Shown: positions 19,159 through 25,544 of the stretch, in pieces
Layout of the letters: the number at the start of each line of letters is the position of its first letter
Numbering within the stretch: position 1 is the stretch's first letter
Source: a virus
Strand: one strand, 5' to 3'
DNA length: 46,487 nucleotides
Virus record (IMG/VR): IMGVR_UViG_3300037993_000311
Location: 1 to 46,487 of that record
The notes under the pieces: generated by a model
Database searches by the model: none
The model's input: the letters and a program-made list of their open reading frames with translations, nothing else
What the model was told of the DNA's origin: nothing
Program-made: the position numbers and the translations under genes

Positions 19159-19533
19159 ATGAAGAAGATTCTGGCAACTCTCACGTTAGCGCTACTGGCC
19201 CCTATCGGGCTCGCGGCCGCACAAACCACACATACCGTGGCTATGAGCTACACGGCGTCCACCGATTCCACCACGGCAAATCCTGGGACCGTGACGGCGT
19301 TCTATGCTACATCGGCGTGCGGAACCAGTGGGCAGACTTTCGCTCAACTTGCCGCGAATGGACCGGCCAGCGCCACGGCAGCCGCTCCGTGGAAGGTCAA
19401 TCTCGCCGGGCCAGGCACGTATTGCTTTTATGTCGAAGCGGTCATAGGAGGGGCGTCAAGCGTGCCGAGCAACACCTCGGGCGGCTCCGCCAATCCCTTT
19501 CCCCCCGCCGCCTTCACCGTCACCGTGCAGTAA
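19159..19533 (+). CDS. Small secreted fibronectin-III-like protein, 124 aa
   Basis: AAGGAG precedes ATG 19159. MKKILATLTLALLAPIG is a Sec signal peptide, with likely cleavage after LAAA. The mature part is one beta-sandwich domain rich in Thr, Ser and Ala with two cysteines (TSACGTSG and GTYCFYVEAV). It has the strand pattern of an FN3 or Ig-like domain and closes the secreted-protein array. Binding to a carbohydrate or a neighbouring surface protein is a reasonable guess. No specific family is recognised. Confidence 0.65.
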   Translation: MKKILATLTLALLAPIGLAAAQTTHTVAMSYTASTDSTTANPGTVTAFYATSACGTSGQTFAQLAANGPASATAAAPWKVNLAGPGTYCFYVEAVIGGASSVPSNTSGGSANPFPPAAFTVTVQ

Positions 19534-19596
19534 TTGGTGGTATCGGCTTTTGCATTGGAAGCAGTGTCAAGGCCAATGAGGGGAGACCAGCACGAT

Positions 19597-19899
19597 ATGG
19601 TCGAACACAGTCCGGGGCTTGTTGCCGAGCACGTCCATCGGTTTGAAAGAATTGAGGGTCGTTTAGATGGCGTGCAAGATAAAGTTGATACGCTGGAGCA
19701 GAAAATGGAAAGGGTCATCACCAAACAGGAGCAAGTTTGGAGAGATCTTCGCGGCAACGGGAATGATGAGGGAATTGTGAAATTCGTTACGCAACTCCAG
19801 GGTCAGGCGCGGCTTATTATCTCGCTGGCACTTATCTTCGGAACATTGTTCACGGGTGGCTTATTCTTGCTTGCATGGATAGATTTAGTGCGAAAATAG
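19597..19899 (+). CDS. XhlA-like coiled-coil membrane protein, 100 aa
   Basis: I choose ATG 19597, preceded by GAGGGGAG; an upstream ATG (19576) and TTG (19534) are in frame but less convincing. Residues 10-50 form a heptad coiled coil (FERIEGRLDGVQDKVDTLEQ). A hydrophobic segment at about 73-95 precedes a basic end (DLVRK). This matches the size and layout of haemolysin XhlA/holin-accessory proteins. It opens the lysis-like cassette. Roles in anchoring endolysin or tuning holin timing are known for the family and inferred here. Confidence 0.55.
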   Translation: MVEHSPGLVAEHVHRFERIEGRLDGVQDKVDTLEQKMERVITKQEQVWRDLRGNGNDEGIVKFVTQLQGQARLIISLALIFGTLFTGGLFLLAWIDLVRK

Positions 19900-19938
19900 C
19901 TTGCCAACCGCGCCGGAAGGCGTGAGAATGGAGACGTT

Positions 19939-20190
19939 ATGGGTACACCGAACGCAACACCAGTGTTCAAATCCCCTACCGTGCTGGGACTGAGCAAGAC
20001 CAGCGTACAGGGGGTTTTGAGCCTTCTTATCGTGATCGGGCTGCAACTCAGCGCGATTCAGCTTCCATCGACGCTTGCCACACCGAACCTGTCGCACGCG
20101 CTGCTGTGGACAACCTTCATCGCCACAACCGTTGTAGGCATCCTGAAGGCCGTGCTCGCACTCAGCCAGGGGGATGCAACCAATCAATAG
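19939..20190 (+). CDS. Small membrane protein, holin candidate, 83 aa
   Basis: ATG 19939 follows a weak GGAGACG site. The protein has a short polar N-terminus and two hydrophobic segments, at about 24-43 and 54-76, with a short polar tail (LSQGDATNQ). Two TM helices in under 100 residues, next to an XhlA-like gene and upstream of an endolysin, make it a good class II holin candidate. No family motif is available. It overlaps the following small ORF. Confidence 0.5.
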   Translation: MGTPNATPVFKSPTVLGLSKTSVQGVLSLLIVIGLQLSAIQLPSTLATPNLSHALLWTTFIATTVVGILKAVLALSQGDATNQ

Positions 20191-20356
20191 CATGGACTTC
20201 CTATACTGGCTGACGGCTGTCGTGAGCTTCGTGGTGCAAGCAATCGCCTGCTGCTTCGTGATCTTCGGCCTGTTCATTGTTGCAGCGCTTTTTACGGCCG
20301 GGGCCATGTTCGCGGGGAGATTGTGGAGGGAACGAAATGGCGTTCAAGCTCGGTAA
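20174..20356 (+). CDS. Very small membrane protein, 60 aa
   Basis: The ORF can start at ATG 20174 (overlapping the previous gene) or at ATG 20192. Neither has a well-spaced ribosome site, so coupling to the upstream gene is likely. One long hydrophobic stretch (about 10-48) could make one or two TM helices (AIACCFVIFGLFIVAALF), followed by a basic tail. Its end overlaps the next gene by 20 bases. It may be an antiholin or a second holin-like protein. Not recognised otherwise. Confidence 0.45.
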   Translation: MQPINSMDFLYWLTAVVSFVVQAIACCFVIFGLFIVAALFTAGAMFAGRLWRERNGVQAR

Positions 20357-21098
20357 ACTGCCCGTTGACCGCACCCGCGAATACATCGCGCTTTCTGACC
20401 ATCTGGACCGCGCGACAAGCTGGCCTCCTGTTCCAGCCACGGGATGGGAATACGCGCTCCCCGTATCCGCGCTGAGCATCCTCGGAAACGATACTGTGGG
20501 AGACTGCGTTATCGCAGCGATGATGCACTACGCGCAGACGGAGACGGCCAACACCGAAAACCCTCTGACACCTACAACTGCTCTAGCTCTCCAGACCTAT
20601 AGCGCCATCACCGGCTACGATCCCAATGATCCTTCGACCGACCAAGGAACGACCTGGGCGGCGGCGCTCACATACTGGCAAGCGAAGGGCATACCGCTGC
20701 TCGATGCAAAGGGGAAAGAGGTCATCCACAAGATCATCGGTTCCGCCGCTCTCGACCTCAACTCCGTCGCGCAGATTCGCTACGCCTGCTACACGTTCGG
20801 CGGGACTCTGATGGGGATTCAATGCCCTGCATCGTGGGAGCAGAACACCGCCAACTGGAACGATCCATCCGGTCCTGTAGCTGGTGGCCATGGCATTGTG
20901 AGGCACGGCCAAGGCGCAGCCGGCTGGCATGTGGATTCATGGGCGTTTATCATTCCGGGTACATGGACCGCATCGCAACAGGTGGCCGATGAGGATTACA
21001 TTGTTGTCACGCCGCTATGGCTCAACACGCAGGGAAAATCGCCGACAGGATTGGATCTCAACGGCCTTGTCGCAGCAATGAAAGGACTATCCGCATGA
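20337..21098 (+). CDS. Papain-like cysteine peptidase/amidase-like protein, 253 aa
   Basis: I use ATG 20337, with GGAGGGAACG upstream. A papain-fold triad can be proposed: Cys57 in NDTVGDCVIAAMMHY, His185 in VAGGHGIVRHG and Asp200 in VDSWAF, the counterpart of papain NSW. There is no signal peptide. Related phage proteins with GDC...GGH are often found near lysis or tail genes. It may cut peptidoglycan peptides as a second endolysin or process another phage protein. Activity is inferred from motif order only. An ATGA overlap links it to the lipoprotein gene. Confidence 0.5.
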   Translation: MAFKLGKLPVDRTREYIALSDHLDRATSWPPVPATGWEYALPVSALSILGNDTVGDCVIAAMMHYAQTETANTENPLTPTTALALQTYSAITGYDPNDPSTDQGTTWAAALTYWQAKGIPLLDAKGKEVIHKIIGSAALDLNSVAQIRYACYTFGGTLMGIQCPASWEQNTANWNDPSGPVAGGHGIVRHGQGAAGWHVDSWAFIIPGTWTASQQVADEDYIVVTPLWLNTQGKSPTGLDLNGLVAAMKGLSA

Positions 21099-21646
21099 AT
21101 CGCAGACATTTCCTGAAAGCATCCTCCGGTCTGACACTGGCCGCGCTCTGTCCGTGGCTCACCGGCTGTTCTCTTAAAGGAGACGCCCAGAACGTCCTCG
21201 ACATTTTGACTGCAATCTATAACGCCGACCCGACTGCGAGTTGGGCACCCGACCTCAAGATTGCCATTGGCGATATGCAGGTAGCGATTGCGGACTGGAA
21301 CGGCACAAGCGTCAACTGCGAGTTGCAGAGTGCGGTCACGATTGCCGCCGCGATCCTCGACTCCATCCCGCTAGGCGCGGCCATCGACCTGATTGTGACC
21401 GTGGCGCTGGCAGGAATCAATGCGCTACTGAGCGATCTGCTGCCCTGCACTACGGCACAACTTGCACCGCTTCGGGCGAAACTGTCACACAATTACAGCG
21501 GCAAGTTCCACAGCACCACGCCGGCCTACATTCAAGACTACGCGCAGTTCAAGGGCGCGGCGTCATGGCATGTGGGCGCAGACGTGAAAAAGGCGTTCAA
21601 CCAAGCGGCGAAGGATAGCGGGTTGCCTCAAGCTGAGATAAAGTAA
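21095..21646 (+). CDS. Putative Tat-exported lipoprotein, 183 aa
   Basis: ATG 21095 overlaps the preceding TGA. The N-terminus NRRHFLKASSG is a twin-arginine motif, and LTGC at about residues 22-25 is a lipobox, so the protein should be exported folded and lipidated. The mature part has a hydrophobic Ala/Ile-rich stretch near 90-120 (IPLGAAIDLIVTVALAG) and a polar C-terminal helix. Phage lipoproteins can act as outer-membrane spanins or in superinfection exclusion. Its position favours a lysis role, although Tat routing is unusual for a spanin. Confidence 0.65.
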   Translation: MNRRHFLKASSGLTLAALCPWLTGCSLKGDAQNVLDILTAIYNADPTASWAPDLKIAIGDMQVAIADWNGTSVNCELQSAVTIAAAILDSIPLGAAIDLIVTVALAGINALLSDLLPCTTAQLAPLRAKLSHNYSGKFHSTTPAYIQDYAQFKGAASWHVGADVKKAFNQAAKDSGLPQAEIK

Positions 21647-21648
21647 AG

Positions 21649-21724
21649 TTTGCGCGGGCGGCGTGAATCCCGGCCCCTAGCGGGCACCGCCAATGTACGC
21701 CGTATCGGGTCGGCACCGCGCAAA
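21649..21724 (+). ncRNA. Candidate structured RNA element
   Basis: TTTGCGCGG (21649-21657) pairs exactly with CCGCGCAAA (21716-21724). Between them two smaller hairpins can form: one with CCCG/CGGG and flanking GGCGG/CCGCC, and one with GCCG/CGGC around TATCGGGT. The result is a three-way-junction-like fold in the 185-base gap after the lipoprotein stop. A TTG-start reading frame (21650-21835) also crosses it and ends overlapping the next start, so coding is not excluded. It is not a tRNA: no TpsiC-like arm or CCA-adjacent acceptor. Confidence 0.3.
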
Positions 21725-21831
21725 GCAGGAGTGAGCCATGTAGAGCGCAGCGCGGATGTGGTTCCTGTGACAGGGGAGGGGTTTCAGAGCCATTCCTTAG
21801 CGCACAAATGGCATGTAAAAGGGAGCAAACC

Positions 21832-21975
21832 ATGAAGCACCAGCGCCTCTATTCCGCCGCGTATCAGCGCGTGATCCTTGTCACCAAGCGCACGAAGAAA
21901 TTCCTGCGCGATACGTCTGGAATCTGGTATCTGCGCAGGCTGTTTGTGCCGTTCCCGGGAGCGGGTAACTTCTGA
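21832..21975 (+). CDS. Small basic protein, 47 aa
   Basis: GGGAG precedes ATG 21832 by a good distance, and the stop (21973-21975) overlaps the endolysin start as TGATG. The peptide is strongly basic and aromatic (LVTKRTKKFLRDTSG, WYLRRLFVPFPG). Basic amphipathic peptides beside lysis genes can disturb membranes, but no family is recognised. It is supported mainly by ribosome site, coupling and position. Confidence 0.55.
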   Translation: MKHQRLYSAAYQRVILVTKRTKKFLRDTSGIWYLRRLFVPFPGAGNF

Positions 21976-22361
21976 TGCCGCTGACCATCATCCAAGCCAT
22001 AGGTCGTCAAGAAGGCTACGGCATTCCCGGCGAACGCCCGACCCGTAACAACAATCCCGGCGATCTGATGGCCGGCCCCGAGGCTGCGGAGTTTGGCGCC
22101 ACCGGCGCTGACGGTCCCTACGCCATCTTCCCTGATGCCGATACCGGCTGGATGGCGCTTCGGCGCTGGCTGTCAGTGGGCGCGAAGTTCAACGCGAAGG
22201 GCGAGCTGGTGCGGGGATATATGGGTGCCACCATCGAGCAGGTCATCAACAGATTCGCGCCGGCCAAGGCAGGCAACCCCACAAGTGCTTATATTTCAAA
22301 TGTATGCACATGGGTCGGCTGCCAACCAACGGATGTGCTGACACCGGAACTCCTCGGCTAG
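21975..22361 (+). CDS. Endolysin, lysozyme/transglycosylase-like, 128 aa
   Basis: Coupled to the previous gene by TGATG. The start LTIIQAIGRQEGYG places Glu13 as a probable catalytic acid. RNNNPGDL at residues 24-31 is the hallmark of a lysozyme-like group of phage lytic enzymes related to PRD1 P5/P7-type transglycosylases. GWMALRRWL near 60 is also typical. It should cut the glycan backbone of peptidoglycan at the end of infection. No signal peptide is present, so it relies on the upstream holin candidates. Its 3' end overlaps a convergent minus-strand ORF. Confidence 0.75.
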   Translation: MPLTIIQAIGRQEGYGIPGERPTRNNNPGDLMAGPEAAEFGATGADGPYAIFPDADTGWMALRRWLSVGAKFNAKGELVRGYMGATIEQVINRFAPAKAGNPTSAYISNVCTWVGCQPTDVLTPELLG

Positions 22362-22541
22362 CCTACGTGCCAGCCGCTCAACAGGATCGACAGCACCCAA
22401 CATGCCAGTCAGATTCAGAAATCCATAGGAATTTCCGCAGGCGCACCTGTCAGGATTGTTCCCAATCAGGCCACACGGACACAAGACAGCTCCCGCCAGC
22501 GGCAGGTAGGTCCATTTCCAGTCTTTGATCCAGGTGTTCAT
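22296..22541 (-). CDS. Small hypothetical protein ending the early operon, 81 aa
   Basis: Its ATG overlaps the stop of the upstream nuclease gene (ATGA). Residues 9-25 are hydrophobic, followed by Cys motifs (CPCG and CACGNSYG). The 3' third runs antisense to the end of the endolysin gene. Coupling argues it is translated; the odd overlap and lack of any family argue for caution. It fills the 22362-22540 gap. Confidence 0.4.
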   Translation of the reverse strand: MNTWIKDWKWTYLPLAGAVLCPCGLIGNNPDRCACGNSYGFLNLTGMLGAVDPVERLARRLAEEFRCQHIRWLAADPCAYI

Positions 22542-22864
22542 CTCAACATCTCCAGTACATCGTTGATCGCCTGGCCGGCCAGCACCATGTCCGTCGAGTA
22601 CCGCAGCACAAGGAATCCGAGTTTTGCCGCGGCGTTATACTTTTCCGCGTCTTCTTCAAATCCTTTGCCCCGCGTGTGTGCACCGCGCTTCCAGATCCCG
22701 CCCTCTATCTCTATAGCAATCCTAGACTTAGGCAAAACAAAGTCAAAGCGCCATTTGCGTTCCTTATGAAAGCGGTACTCACGGATGAACAGGATCTTCT
22801 CGGCGCGCAGATGAAGTGCCATGGCCTCTTCGCCGGGGCTTAACGCTCGTGGAATCTTGCTCAT
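22538..22864 (-). CDS. DUF559/VSR-like restriction-fold nuclease, 108 aa
   Basis: The protein has the compact PD-(D/E)XK layout of DUF559 and very-short-patch-repair-like nucleases: WRFDFVLPKSRIAIEIEGG supplies the D-x(n)-E-x-E core, then HTRGKGFEEDAEKYNAAA and LGFLVLRYSTDMV complete the fold. It may nick or cut DNA during phage replication, recombination or host DNA breakdown. A gene downstream is coupled by ATGA. The start Met follows a weak site near the end of the upstream gene. Confidence 0.7.
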   Translation of the reverse strand: MSKIPRALSPGEEAMALHLRAEKILFIREYRFHKERKWRFDFVLPKSRIAIEIEGGIWKRGAHTRGKGFEEDAEKYNAAAKLGFLVLRYSTDMVLAGQAINDVLEMLR

Positions 22865-23106
22865 GGCTTAATCTCCTCCGGATGAGGTGGGTGAGTTGGC
22901 TGCGTGCGCAGGCGGGCGTTCTCGCGGATTAGCTGACTTTGCGTCCGTGCGCCGTCCTTCACGAGTCCCATTAGTCGCTCTACCTCGGCCTGCAAGCCGG
23001 CATAATCCTCGTAGCGCACCCATCCGCCATCAGGAACCGGCCCCTCAGGTTCGCGCGTATCCCCGCAGTCGCAGGTTGCCGGCCTGTATCGTTGCACGCT
23101 CATCAT
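22861..23106 (-). CDS. Small coiled-coil protein with CxC segment, 81 aa
   Basis: An AGGAGGG ribosome site lies upstream of ATGATG; the start is Met at 23106 or, with better spacing, 23103. The N-terminus contains ATCDCGDTREPEGP. Residues 30-70 form a coiled coil (YAGLQAEVERLMGLV). The tail is Pro/His-rich. The AGLQAEVERL stretch is shared in style with the next gene upstream, typical of variable accessory phage proteins. Function not recognised. Confidence 0.6.
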   Translation of the reverse strand: MMSVQRYRPATCDCGDTREPEGPVPDGGWVRYEDYAGLQAEVERLMGLVKDGARTQSQLIRENARLRTQPTHPPHPEEIKP

Positions 23107-23579
23107 TTGCCCTCCTGGGCGCCCCGTTCGGCCATTAGCGCGTCCACGTTTTCCCGTAGAATGTAGTGCGCGTTGTATCCGCGCTTCCGCCATTCCTCGT
23201 TCGTCACCGGCGCGGTCGCCGCTGCAAGCTGGGCGCGCAGACGGCATACCGCATCGAATGCGACAGACCATCCATAATCACCTTGCTTACACTTGCCGTC
23301 ATCCCACCCCTCGGCTGCGGTCAAACATCCGGCTAGCTGCACATCTGTTTGTTCACCACGTTCCCGCAGCCGCTCTACCTCGGCCTGCAAGGCGGCGATC
23401 TTATCATCACGCTCTTTCAGGTGCTGGTAATTTCTGGCACAGAGAAAGCACGTAGCATCCCACACATCATCGTCTTCACAGTAACGATTCGCGTGTCCAC
23501 CGCAAGCTGCTTGTGACCACCTCGCGTGATTTACTTCCAGAGGCTCCGGAATCGCCTGCTGCGTCACTTCGTCGCTCAT
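23103..23579 (-). CDS. Cys/Trp-rich accessory protein with coiled coil, 158 aa
   Basis: I choose ATG 23579, preceded by GAGGG, and not the longer upstream frame. The protein has a Cys/His cluster (WSQAACGGHANRYCEDD, CFLCARNY) that may bind zinc, then a coiled coil (IAALQAEVERLRERG), then a mixed C-terminus with NEEWRKRGYNAHYI. The composite build resembles Ea22/Lar-type variable phage proteins. It is coupled to both neighbours by short overlaps. Confidence 0.6.
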   Translation of the reverse strand: MSDEVTQQAIPEPLEVNHARWSQAACGGHANRYCEDDDVWDATCFLCARNYQHLKERDDKIAALQAEVERLRERGEQTDVQLAGCLTAAEGWDDGKCKQGDYGWSVAFDAVCRLRAQLAAATAPVTNEEWRKRGYNAHYILRENVDALMAERGAQEGK

Positions 23580-23749
23580 CGCATCCCTCGTTTCAGTTCC
23601 TCCAGCGCGGCTTGTCTCGATACGAGGATGCGCTGATCTACGTGCCTCCATTGCTCCCATCCACGTATTTTGATACGCAACTCCATCAATTCAATTTCCT
23701 CCTCAACCTCCGCGATTTGCTTGAGTTGTTCATCTGCCGTCATGCTCAT
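23576..23749 (-). CDS. Coiled-coil microprotein, copy 1, 57 aa
   Basis: This short gene has AAGGAG five bases before ATG 23749, and its stop overlaps the next start as ATGA. It begins MSMTADEQLKQIAEVEEE and ends AALEELKRGMR. A paralogue at 23943-24122 has nearly the same first 19 and last 13 residues and a different middle. The whole protein should be one charged helix. Duplication with a variable centre suggests a partner-binding role, not known. Confidence 0.65.
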   Translation of the reverse strand: MSMTADEQLKQIAEVEEEIELMELRIKIRGWEQWRHVDQRILVSRQAALEELKRGMR

Positions 23750-23946
23750 CGCTGCTCCTTTGACTTACACCGATTCCTCTTCTTAAATTCTTTGCATTTA
23801 TACTTGCATCCACCTCCGCGCAATCCTATGTGCTGACATGGACCTGATACGATGCCCCAACAGTATCCTAGAAATAAGCCATGCTCGCCGCGTACGTGCT
23901 CACAATGAGAACATTTCTCACGAATTCTCGGCTTACGCTTGCTCAT
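23746..23946 (-). CDS. Cys-rich zinc-binding small protein, 66 aa
   Basis: GAGGG precedes ATG 23946, in a leader nearly identical to that of the gene at 23579. Cysteines in EKCSHCEHVRGEHG, GYCWG, PCQHIG and GGCKYKCKEF form at least two probable zinc knuckles in a strongly basic protein. Such minimal zinc proteins are common in phage early operons and often bind nucleic acid or host enzymes. It is flanked by the two copies of the duplicated coiled-coil microprotein. Confidence 0.65.
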   Translation of the reverse strand: MSKRKPRIREKCSHCEHVRGEHGLFLGYCWGIVSGPCQHIGLRGGGCKYKCKEFKKRNRCKSKEQR

Positions 23947-24122
23947 CGCATCCCTCGTTTCAGTTCATCCAGCGCGGCCTGCTCGCGGGCAATAACCCTG
24001 TCTAGCGCGTGAGCTTTAGCGTCGGCGCGCTGTGCTCGTAGGTTCATCCAAGTACGTAGCCACTCGATCTCCTCCTCAACCTCCGCGATCTGCTTGAGTT
24101 GTTCATCTGCCGTCATGCTCAT
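23943..24122 (-). CDS. Coiled-coil microprotein, copy 2, 59 aa
   Basis: Paralogue of the gene at 23576-23749. It shares the N-terminus (MSMTADEQLKQIAEVEEE) and C-terminus (AALDELKRGMR), while the middle (WLRTWMNLRAQRADAKAHAL) differs. A GGAGGGG site lies just upstream of ATG 24122, and the stop overlaps the next start as ATGA. The 5' end overlaps the upstream gene by 20 bases. Helical throughout. No family recognised. Confidence 0.65.
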   Translation of the reverse strand: MSMTADEQLKQIAEVEEEIEWLRTWMNLRAQRADAKAHALDRVIAREQAALDELKRGMR

Positions 24123-24393
24123 CCCCTCCCTCGCCGCTATGCCTGCCGTTCCCTGTTGTCCGGCCGTCGTTCTTCATTAGCAGCCGCCGCGCATCGTCCG
24201 ACTGGCAACGGTCGAGCTGATCCATCAGCGCAACAGATAGCGTTCGACCGGGATGTATATTGCTGACATTAAACATCTTCACGTACTTGTCCCTGCGGAG
24301 GTCACGCGCCAAGCCGGGTTTGGGACCAGGTTTACTGAATCCGCGCTCCCGCCAATTTACAGCCGGCCGGATTGAATTGTCGCCTCTAGGCAT
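24103..24393 (-). CDS. Small basic hypothetical protein, 96 aa
   Basis: ATG 24393 follows GGGAGGAAAT. The N-terminal half is basic with Pro/Gly (WRERGFSKPGPKPG) and resembles AT-hook-like or disordered nucleic-acid-binding sequence. A helical part follows (LSVALMDQLDRCQSDDARRL). The C-terminus is acidic with His. It overlaps both neighbouring genes slightly. DNA binding is a guess from composition. Confidence 0.55.
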   Translation of the reverse strand: MPRGDNSIRPAVNWRERGFSKPGPKPGLARDLRRDKYVKMFNVSNIHPGRTLSVALMDQLDRCQSDDARRLLMKNDGRTTGNGRHSGEGGDEHDGR

Positions 24394-24571
24394 ATTTCCT
24401 CCCGTGCCTTGCCTCGTAGCATTCGCGCCAGCGGGATACGTGTTCTGTCTCCTCGGCAAATCGCGCTTCACTTTCTTCCACAGCATCGAGCCGCGCTTGA
24501 TTCTCTGCATCCAGTGGCTCCGGCGGATTGACGGCGCCGCGCAGCAGCGTGCTTACGATAACGTGCCTCAT
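24386..24571 (-). CDS. Small acidic helical protein, 61 aa
   Basis: ATG 24571 overlaps the stop of the next gene upstream (ATGA). The peptide (DAENQARLDAVEESEARF in its centre) is a charged helix ending in a basic tail. Longer readings of this frame extend antisense-like into the upstream gene and are less likely. No function recognised. Confidence 0.5.
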   Translation of the reverse strand: MRHVIVSTLLRGAVNPPEPLDAENQARLDAVEESEARFAEETEHVSRWRECYEARHGRKYA

Positions 24572-24729
24572 CGTGTCCGGCACTTCGTGCACACGCAATG
24601 CCGGTGGATGTGGTACGCCGTCTCCCAAGCGACTTGTGGGCCGATCCACACGCCTTCCCAACGGCGCCCTACGAGCCTGGTAGCAAGCCATACCGTGCGC
24701 CAGAAGCGTTCCCAGGCCGATCTGTGCAT
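24568..24729 (-). CDS. Trp-rich microprotein with CVCTKC end, 53 aa
   Basis: GAGGGGGGGG precedes ATG 24729. The product is rich in Trp and Arg (WERFWRTVWLATRLVGRRW) and ends in HCVCTKCRTR, a possible metal site. Its stop overlaps the next start (ATGA). The ribosome site and the coupling make it a credible gene despite its size. Confidence 0.55.
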   Translation of the reverse strand: MHRSAWERFWRTVWLATRLVGRRWEGVWIGPQVAWETAYHIHRHCVCTKCRTR

Positions 24730-24774
24730 AATCCCCCCCCCTCAGTTATTTAGCGTCTCCTGCATAGCACGCAC

Positions 24775-24972
24775 CTAGAACAACTTCCCTTGCTCTACAA
24801 GAGGCTTACTTTTCTTCTGCCATTCTGCAATCTCTGCCACTTTGCGGTCGTAGCAGACTAAGCAAAACTGCCGCCTGCCATCTGCAATCTTCCACGGCGT
24901 CTCCTTCATGCAACGGTTGCAGAATATAGCCGCCTGTACTGTAGCTTTCGTAAAGTGAAATTTGCCACTCAT
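24775..24972 (-). CDS. Zinc-ribbon small protein, 65 aa
   Basis: ATG 24972 overlaps the preceding stop (ATGA). Two CxxC pairs (FCNRCMKETPW and FCLVCYDRKV) 22 residues apart form a classical zinc ribbon, with a charged helical tail (AEIAEWQKKSKPLVEQG). It is likely a nucleic-acid or host-protein binding early protein. Specific role unknown. Confidence 0.7.
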   Translation of the reverse strand: MSGKFHFTKATVQAAIFCNRCMKETPWKIADGRRQFCLVCYDRKVAEIAEWQKKSKPLVEQGKLF

Positions 24973-25334
24973 GCGTTTAGTGTCTCCTCCATGGCGAAGA
25001 TTGCCCGCTGATGCTTTGCCGCTTGTTCCTTCCAACTCTTCGCAATCTCCGCATATTCCTTGGCGTGTTCCGGCTGTTTTGCCGCCATGCCGATGATGTG
25101 CTCCTGCATCCCGTGACAGAAGTCGCGCCACTCCTTGTGCCCATCCAAAGTGAGCCGCTTGCCCATCTGCGCCGGCAGCTTCTCTGGCTGCGGGGCGAAG
25201 TCGACCACTAATGGCGTTTTTGCTACACATTCTTCCTTAACCTCAACAGAATCAACCGAAACAGGTGTCGACGGCATAGCCTCAAAATCGAAAACCGCCT
25301 GATTTTCCAATGACTTGCATCTTTGTTTCCCCAT
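24969..25334 (-). CDS. Hypothetical early protein, 121 aa
   Basis: The start at 25334 lies behind a weak GAAAGAG site and a 490-base stretch with no strong gene. The first 60 residues are extended and Val/Pro-rich. The C-terminal half is helical with His and Trp (HKEWRDFCHGMQEHIIGM). It is coupled to the zinc-ribbon gene downstream. No family recognised. Confidence 0.55.
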   Translation of the reverse strand: MGKQRCKSLENQAVFDFEAMPSTPVSVDSVEVKEECVAKTPLVVDFAPQPEKLPAQMGKRLTLDGHKEWRDFCHGMQEHIIGMAAKQPEHAKEYAEIAKSWKEQAAKHQRAIFAMEETLNA

Positions 25335-25544
25335 GAAAAGACTCTTTCAGGCAATACGGCTTCCCTCGGGGTTTTATACCCGTTGGGCTTTTCGTTCGTG
25401 CATGGCCGTCAGCTTCTTGGCTTGACTCGCAGGTTAGTGAAGAGAGCTTGCGCTCAACCCGATTTCGACCAGGACGTAGCCGCATTGCGGAATCGAGTAT
25501 CCGCCCGTTGCCTGGGTTTCCCTGTCTGCCTTCGCCATCGGTGC
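25335..25544. other. Intergenic stretch, no convincing gene
   Basis: Frames here are short, lack ribosome sites and read as shadows. This is the longest apparently non-coding part of the minus-strand operon and may be the leader of the gene at 25334. I see no strong -35/-10 pair. Confidence 0.4.

Noticed and set aside
21649-21724. tRNA gene
   Set aside because: The outer stem is 9 bp, and no anticodon arm or TpsiC-like sequence fits.
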